11,569 nt of DNA from an uncultured Muribaculaceae bacterium (lineage in GTDB: Bacteria > Bacteroidota > Bacteroidia > Bacteroidales > Muribaculaceae). The translations under genes and the position numbers were made by a program. How positions within the stretch are numbered: the first letter of the stretch is position 1; every line of letters starts with the position of its first letter. Positions 7,197-11,569 of the stretch are shown piece after piece. The notes under the pieces were generated by a model. The model saw only the letters and a list, made by a program, of their open reading frames with translations. It did no database searches and had not been told where the DNA came from. The stretch spans positions 1 to 11,569 of the forward strand of contig CAMWGM010000028.1 of assembly GCA_947173755.1 (NCBI GenBank), written 5' to 3'.

Positions 7197-9488
7197 ATGT
7201 CTGACGTCGCCTACAACCTCACACCTGAAGAAGAGAGCCGGTTGATCGATAACCAGTTTCGATCACTGCTCGACGGCTATCTCGCATCGCCTCACCGCAG
7301 GAAAGTCGAGATAATCGAGAGGGCTTACCGGTTCGCACGGCAGGCTCATCAAGGGGTTCGCAGGCGTTCAGGCGAGCCTTACATAATGCATCCTCTGGCT
7401 GTTGCCCAGATCGTAAGCCGCGAAATGGGTCTCGGCTCGACATCGATCTGCGCAGCCCTTCTCCATGATGTAGTCGAGGATACGGAATACACCGTCGACG
7501 ATATCGAGGCTCAGTTCGGGCCGAAAATTGCCGAACTGGTCGACGGTCTGACAAAAATATCGGGAGGAATTTTCGGAGACAAAGCCTCCGTTCAGGCGGA
7601 GAATTTCCGCAAACTCCTTCTCACGATGAGCCGCGACATACGCGTGGTGCTCATAAAGATGGCCGACCGTCTACACAACATGCGCACGCTCGGATCGATG
7701 GCTCCGGCTAAACAATTCAAGATAGCCGGAGAAACACTATACATCTACGCCCCGCTGGCCCACAGGCTCGGACTCTACGGCATAAAGACAGAACTCGAGG
7801 ATCTGAGTTTCAAATATGAGCATCCGGCGGAATATGAGCGTATCTCACAACTGCTTGAGAAGGGATATGAGAGACGCGCCGAGATCTATGCGGGATTTGC
7901 GACCCCGATCCGCGAACGTCTGGATGCGATGGGTCTGAAATATGAGGCGAAGGACCGTCTGAAAAGCATCTACAGCATCTGGCGAAAGATGGAGACGAAG
8001 CATATCCCCTTTGAGGAAGTCTATGATCTCTATGCGATGCGCATCATCTTCGACTGCCCCGAAGGTGTATCGGAAAAGGAACTGTGCTACAAAATCTATG
8101 TTTCGCTGACCGAACTTTATACTCCTCATCCCGAACGTACACGCGACTGGATTTCAGTGCCGAAAGCCAACGGCTATCAGGCACTCCACGTCACTCTTAT
8201 GGGTCCAGAAGGAAACTGGATCGAGGTGCAGATACGTTCGCGCCGCATGGATGACATCGCCGAGAAGGGATTTGCCGCTCACTGGAAATACAAGATCGGC
8301 GGCACGAAGGAAGAGGAATCAGAACTCACCGTCTGGCTGAAGACTATCAAGGATATTCTCGATGACCCCACCCCGTCGGCGATAGACTTCCTCGACACGC
8401 TCAAACTCAACCTTTTCTCATCGGAAATAGTGGTGTTCACCCCGCAGGGGGAACTGCTCACGCTGCCGGCCGATGCCACAGTGCTCGATGCGGCCTATTC
8501 GCTGCATTCCGAACTCGGCAACCACTGTATAGCCGGGAAGGTCAACCACAAACTCGTCCCCCTCTCCCACAGACTCGCCTCAGGCGATCAGTTTGAAGTG
8601 CTGACCTCACAGAACCAGCACCCCAAACAGGAATGGCTTCAGATACTTACCACTGCCAAGGCTCGCACTCGTCTGCGCAAGGAATTGCGCCGCGAGATGC
8701 AACCGGCTATCGAGAAGGGACGCCAAATTTTCGACAAATTCCTTGCCGACAACTCCATCACCCTCTCAAATGAAGTGCTGACCAGTATCCTCGGCAGATA
8801 TCATGTCTCCTCAAGGGATGATCTCTTTTATAAACTCGGGACCGGAGAAGCGGCAATCGACGACTATCTCGACGGTGAACGGTCGGCCTCCAACCGGACT
8901 TTTATGAAACGTCTGCTTTCGCTCGGAAAGTTCGGTAAGAAGAAGGGTGACGATAATCCGGAGGGTCAGGAAACGCGCATCATTTCCGACCCGACCGGCG
9001 ACATAGTCATCACCAAACCTGCAAAAATCAACACAAAAGAGACTTACCGGCTGACGTACAAGGACGGGACGCGCAATTTCATGCTTCCCGAGTGTTGCCA
9101 CGTGCTGCCGGGCGACGACGTGATGGGTTTCATCCGTGACGACGGATTTGTGGAGATCCACGCGCTGACATGCCCCCGGGCACAGTTGCTCAAAAGCAGT
9201 TACGGGAGCCGTATCGTAGCGGTGGAATGGCCCGAGGACCCCGACGTGAGATTTATGGCGGAAATCGTTGTCGAAGGTATTGACCGACGCGGCATCCTTC
9301 AGGAACTCACCCTGGTCATCTCGTCAGCGCTTGAACTCGACATGCGACGGCTCAACATCGAGGCGCATGACGAGGTTTTCACATGCAGGCTGACAGTCAG
9401 GGTCGCATCGACGAACCAAGTAAACCAACTTCTCAAAAAAATCAAGAATATCGACGGTGTGAAACGCGCCAATCGCATAAAAACCTGA
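7197..9488 (+). CDS. Bifunctional (p)ppGpp synthetase/hydrolase, RelA/SpoT family
   Basis: This 763-residue long RSH enzyme makes and degrades the alarmone (p)ppGpp. The domain order is standard. The HD hydrolase (about 30-200) has H65 in YIMHPLAVA, H90-D91 in LLHDVVEDT and D157 in MADRLHNMRT. The synthetase (about 245-370) has RLKSIYSIWRKM (254-265), DLYAMRIIF (277-285) and NGYQALHV...EVQIRSRRMDDIAEKGFAAHW, with the catalytic Glu at 343. The TGS domain spans about 410-470 and includes GNHCIAGKVN. A cysteine-containing zinc-finger-like segment (PECCHVLPGD to TCPRAQLL, about 631-664) is followed by a C-terminal ACT domain (about 686-760). All hydrolase and synthetase landmarks appear intact, so both activities are predicted. 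Bacteroidales often carry two such genes, so I do not assign relA or spoT. The gene begins 10 bases after manC and is probably on the same transcript. Confidence 0.95.
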   Translation: MSDVAYNLTPEEESRLIDNQFRSLLDGYLASPHRRKVEIIERAYRFARQAHQGVRRRSGEPYIMHPLAVAQIVSREMGLGSTSICAALLHDVVEDTEYTVDDIEAQFGPKIAELVDGLTKISGGIFGDKASVQAENFRKLLLTMSRDIRVVLIKMADRLHNMRTLGSMAPAKQFKIAGETLYIYAPLAHRLGLYGIKTELEDLSFKYEHPAEYERISQLLEKGYERRAEIYAGFATPIRERLDAMGLKYEAKDRLKSIYSIWRKMETKHIPFEEVYDLYAMRIIFDCPEGVSEKELCYKIYVSLTELYTPHPERTRDWISVPKANGYQALHVTLMGPEGNWIEVQIRSRRMDDIAEKGFAAHWKYKIGGTKEEESELTVWLKTIKDILDDPTPSAIDFLDTLKLNLFSSEIVVFTPQGELLTLPADATVLDAAYSLHSELGNHCIAGKVNHKLVPLSHRLASGDQFEVLTSQNQHPKQEWLQILTTAKARTRLRKELRREMQPAIEKGRQIFDKFLADNSITLSNEVLTSILGRYHVSSRDDLFYKLGTGEAAIDDYLDGERSASNRTFMKRLLSLGKFGKKKGDDNPEGQETRIISDPTGDIVITKPAKINTKETYRLTYKDGTRNFMLPECCHVLPGDDVMGFIRDDGFVEIHALTCPRAQLLKSSYGSRIVAVEWPEDPDVRFMAEIVVEGIDRRGILQELTLVISSALELDMRRLNIEAHDEVFTCRLTVRVASTNQVNQLLKKIKNIDGVKRANRIKT

Positions 9489-9528
9489 AAAACGAACAAA
9501 AATATCTATAGATTTATTACCAGTTACC

Positions 9529-10692
9529 ATGAAGTACTTCCTTCTTTCACTCCCGGTCGCCCTGGCTCTCACAGCATGCGGAGGTAAAACCGCATCTGCG
9601 CCCGAGCCGGCTCCGAAAACACTTTCAGGCCTCGATCCGGCTGCTTTCGAAAGCGTCTACCGAGGCGACTCGACAGCACTCTACCAGTTGCGCAACGCTG
9701 ATGCAGAGGTATGTGTCACTAATTTCGGAGGACGCATCGTGAGCCTTACCGTGGCCGACCGCGACGGAAATCCCCGCGATGTCGTGATGGGACTCGACTC
9801 CGTCCAGGCTTATTTCCCCGAGAACAATCTCACCGACTTCGGCGCTTCGATAGGCCGTTATGCCAACCGTATCAATCAAGGCAGTTTCGCCCTCGACGGC
9901 AAAACCTATCAGTTGCCGCAGAACAATTTCGGCCACTGTCTGCACGGAGGTGGCGAAATGGGTGATCTCGGCTGGCAGTATCGTGTCTATAAAGCCACTC
10001 AGCCCAACGACACCACTCTGATCCTCACGCTCAACTCGCCTGACGGCGACAACGGTTTCCCGGGCAATGTGGAAGCCACAGTCACCTATACGCTCCACTC
10101 GCCTGCACGTCTTGAGATAGACTATCAGGTAACCACTGATGCGCCCACCATCATCAACATGACCAACCACGCCTACTTCAACCTCTCGGGTGAAAAAGGC
10201 TCCACTATCCTCAACCATCTGCTCCGTGTCAACGCAGAATCATTCACTCCGGTCGACTCCACATATATGACCTCCGGAGAGATCCGTGCGGTCGAAGGAA
10301 CACCTTTTGACTTCCGTAAGGCCAAGGCTGTCGGTCGAGACATCGCTGTCGACGACGAACAACTGCGCAACGGCAACGGCTATGACCACAACTTCGTTCT
10401 CGCGACGGAAGGTTCGACAGAAGTAGCCGCCGCTACGCTCGAGTCACCGGAAAGCGGTATAGTGCTCAACGTCTATACCAATGAGCCCGGCATCCAACTC
10501 TATACCGGCAACTTCCTCGACAGTTCGATCAACGGTAAAGGTGGAACTCCTATTCCTCAGCGCGGAGCGCTTTGCCTCGAGACACAACATTATCCCGACT
10601 CCCCCAACAAGCCGGAATGGCCGTCGACAGTGCTCCGTCCCGGAGAGACATACAAGTCCATCTGCATCTACGACTTCTCAGTGAATAAATAA
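9529..10692 (+). CDS. galM: Aldose 1-epimerase (galactose mutarotase), lipoprotein form
   Basis: This 387-residue enzyme interconverts alpha and beta anomers of galactose or glucose. The N-terminus is a lipoprotein signal with lipobox LTAC (C17), followed by a Pro/Ala linker, so the enzyme is anchored in the envelope rather than cytoplasmic. Family residues are in place: LTDFGASIGRYANRI (101-115), H139 in CLHGGG, H214 in NMTNHAYFNLSG, D286 in GYDHNF, and the catalytic base E351 in CLETQHYPDSPN. The length is normal for the Bacteroidota lipoprotein branch. No acidic surface-export signal is obvious after C17, so the periplasmic face is more likely. It starts 40 bases after the RSH gene and is followed 42 bases later by a sodium/sugar symporter. 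This implies that it delivers the anomer which that transporter or a following kinase prefers. Confidence 0.93.
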   Translation: MKYFLLSLPVALALTACGGKTASAPEPAPKTLSGLDPAAFESVYRGDSTALYQLRNADAEVCVTNFGGRIVSLTVADRDGNPRDVVMGLDSVQAYFPENNLTDFGASIGRYANRINQGSFALDGKTYQLPQNNFGHCLHGGGEMGDLGWQYRVYKATQPNDTTLILTLNSPDGDNGFPGNVEATVTYTLHSPARLEIDYQVTTDAPTIINMTNHAYFNLSGEKGSTILNHLLRVNAESFTPVDSTYMTSGEIRAVEGTPFDFRKAKAVGRDIAVDDEQLRNGNGYDHNFVLATEGSTEVAAATLESPESGIVLNVYTNEPGIQLYTGNFLDSSINGKGGTPIPQRGALCLETQHYPDSPNKPEWPSTVLRPGETYKSICIYDFSVNK

Positions 10693-10734
10693 TCATAATC
10701 TTTTTTACACCTTTTATACCTTACTCTATCAAAC

Positions 10735-11569
10735 ATGGCAACTTTAGACTGGATTGTCATTGCCCTATTCTGTCTGGCTCTCATCGGAGTCATCGTCTGG
10801 GTGATGCGACAGAAACAGAACAATGCCGAAGACTACTTCCTCGGCGGTAAAGATGCGACATGGATCGCCATCGGCGCATCTATTTTCGCTTCAAACATCG
10901 GATCGGAACACCTTATCGGTCTCGCCGGCGCAGGTGCTTCTTCGGGTCTTGCGATGGCTCACTGGGAAATCCAAGGCTGGATGATCCTTATCCTCGGCTG
11001 GGTGTTCGTCCCGTTCTATACACGTTCGATGGTCTACACCATGCCTGAGTTCCTCGAGCGCCGTTACAACTCAGCCTCGCGTACAATCCTTTCGCTCATC
11101 TCGCTTATCAGTTACGTGCTCACCAAGGTGGCCGTGACGGTCTATGCAGGTGGACTCGTGTTCCAACAGGTTTTCGGCATCGAAACCTTGTGGGGAATCG
11201 ACTTCTTCTGGATCGCAGCGATCGGCCTCGTCATCATCACGGCCGTCTATACGATTGTCGGAGGTATGAAATCAGTGCTCTATACCTCAGTGCTCCAGAC
11301 ACCTATTCTTCTTCTCGGCTCACTCATCATCCTCGTTCTCGGTCTTAAGGCTCTCGGCGGCTGGGATGAAATGATGCGCATCTGCTCTATCGAAGTAGTC
11401 AACGACTATGGCGACACAATGACCAACCTTATCCGCGACAACCGCGACGAAAACTTCCCCTGGCTCGGCGCGCTCATCGGCTCGGCAGTCATCGGTTTCT
11501 GGTACTGGTGTACCGACCAGTTCATCGTGCAGCGCGTGCTTTCAGGTAAGGACTGTCTCTTATTACACA
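10735..11569 (+). CDS. SGLT-like sodium/solute symporter (SSS family), 3'-truncated
   Basis: The open frame starts at ATG 10735 and runs off the end; about 272 codons are genuine and the last few residues come from adapter-like bases. It encodes the N-terminal half of an SSS-family sodium/sugar cotransporter. TM1 is at about 6-25, followed by AEDYFLGGKDATWIAIGASIF (31-51), a signature-like FASNIGSEHLIGLAGAGAS (51-69), Y101-TMPEFLERRYN, and FWYWCTDQFIVQRVLSGK (255-272), which matches the YYWGFNQYIIQR region of Vibrio vSGLT. The sugar-site position that is Gln in vSGLT (SAEQ) is His here (GSEH), as in human SGLT1. Placement directly behind galM supports galactose or glucose as substrate, though myo-inositol or another sugar cannot be excluded. 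The rest of the gene, expected at about 500-560 residues in total, is missing. Confidence 0.88.
   Translation, partial: MATLDWIVIALFCLALIGVIVWVMRQKQNNAEDYFLGGKDATWIAIGASIFASNIGSEHLIGLAGAGASSGLAMAHWEIQGWMILILGWVFVPFYTRSMVYTMPEFLERRYNSASRTILSLISLISYVLTKVAVTVYAGGLVFQQVFGIETLWGIDFFWIAAIGLVIITAVYTIVGGMKSVLYTSVLQTPILLLGSLIILVLGLKALGGWDEMMRICSIEVVNDYGDTMTNLIRDNRDENFPWLGALIGSAVIGFWYWCTDQFIVQRVLSGKDCLLLH
11553..11569. other. Probable Tn5/Nextera mosaic-end adapter remnant at the contig end
   Basis: The final 17 bases are CTGTCTCTTATTACACA. The reverse complement of the Tn5 mosaic end used in Nextera libraries is CTGTCTCTTATACACATCT. The two agree over 16 bases if one extra T is allowed after CTGTCTCTTAT, and the match begins exactly where the symporter protein stops looking like its family. 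It is most likely library adapter carried into the assembly, not genome. Confidence 0.85.

Noticed and set aside
9489..9528. A possible promoter before galM (TATCTATAG near 9505-9514).
   Set aside because: Only about four of six fixed -7 positions match and no TTTG sits at the right distance; galM may be read from upstream or from a weak site.
9625..10218. A 197-codon open frame on the - strand opposite galM.
   Set aside because: It is a shadow of the galM coding sequence; the + strand frame holds all catalytic residues and a lipobox.
11553..11569. A real Tn5-like transposon end inside the symporter gene.
   Set aside because: The match is at the extreme end of the sequence and to the engineered mosaic end used in libraries, with no transposase or target duplication, so library adapter is the simpler explanation.

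Overview
The window looks like one end of a contig from a member of the Bacteroidota, order Bacteroidales; a Muribaculaceae-like gut lineage is plausible but cannot be fixed from this sequence alone. The reasons are a CpsB-type PHP phosphatase and a DUF2156 protein with Bacteroidales-style sequences, an outer-membrane TonB-dependent receptor, a lipoprotein aldose 1-epimerase next to a sodium/sugar symporter, start codons preceded by A/T-rich sequence with no Shine-Dalgarno motif, and a -33/-7 promoter of Bacteroidota type. All ten genes lie on the + strand, base composition looks even (GC about half by eye), and there are no tRNA, rRNA, CRISPR, phage or transposase signals. The longest gap between genes is about 100 bases.

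Region 1 (1-3277): a PHP-family tyrosine phosphatase overlaps by 4 bases a TonB-dependent receptor, followed 23 bases later by a secreted heavy-metal-associated (HMA) protein with an unusual cysteine-rich tail. The receptor and HMA protein read as a metal capture or uptake pair.

Region 2 (3278-6000): a gap with a 17-bp RNA-type hairpin, then a DUF2156 (phosphatidylglycerol lysyltransferase C-terminal-like, GNAT-fold) protein, ribosome-binding factor A, and a LolC/LolE-type ABC permease. They are tightly spaced and probably co-transcribed.

Region 3 (6001-9488): a recognisable promoter, then mannose-1-phosphate guanylyltransferase and, 10 bases later, a full-length RelA/SpoT-type (p)ppGpp synthetase/hydrolase with both active sites apparently intact.

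Region 4 (9489-11552): a lipoprotein aldose 1-epimerase and the N-terminal half of an SGLT-like sodium/sugar symporter, the beginning of a sugar (probably galactose or glucose) uptake operon that runs off the end.

The last 17 bases (11553-11569) match the Tn5/Nextera mosaic-end adapter with one extra T. They are most likely untrimmed library sequence, so the true genomic sequence probably stops near 11552. Most genes are ordinary core or metabolic genes. The best leads for something less described are the HMA protein's cysteine tail with its receptor partner, and the long hairpin behind it.
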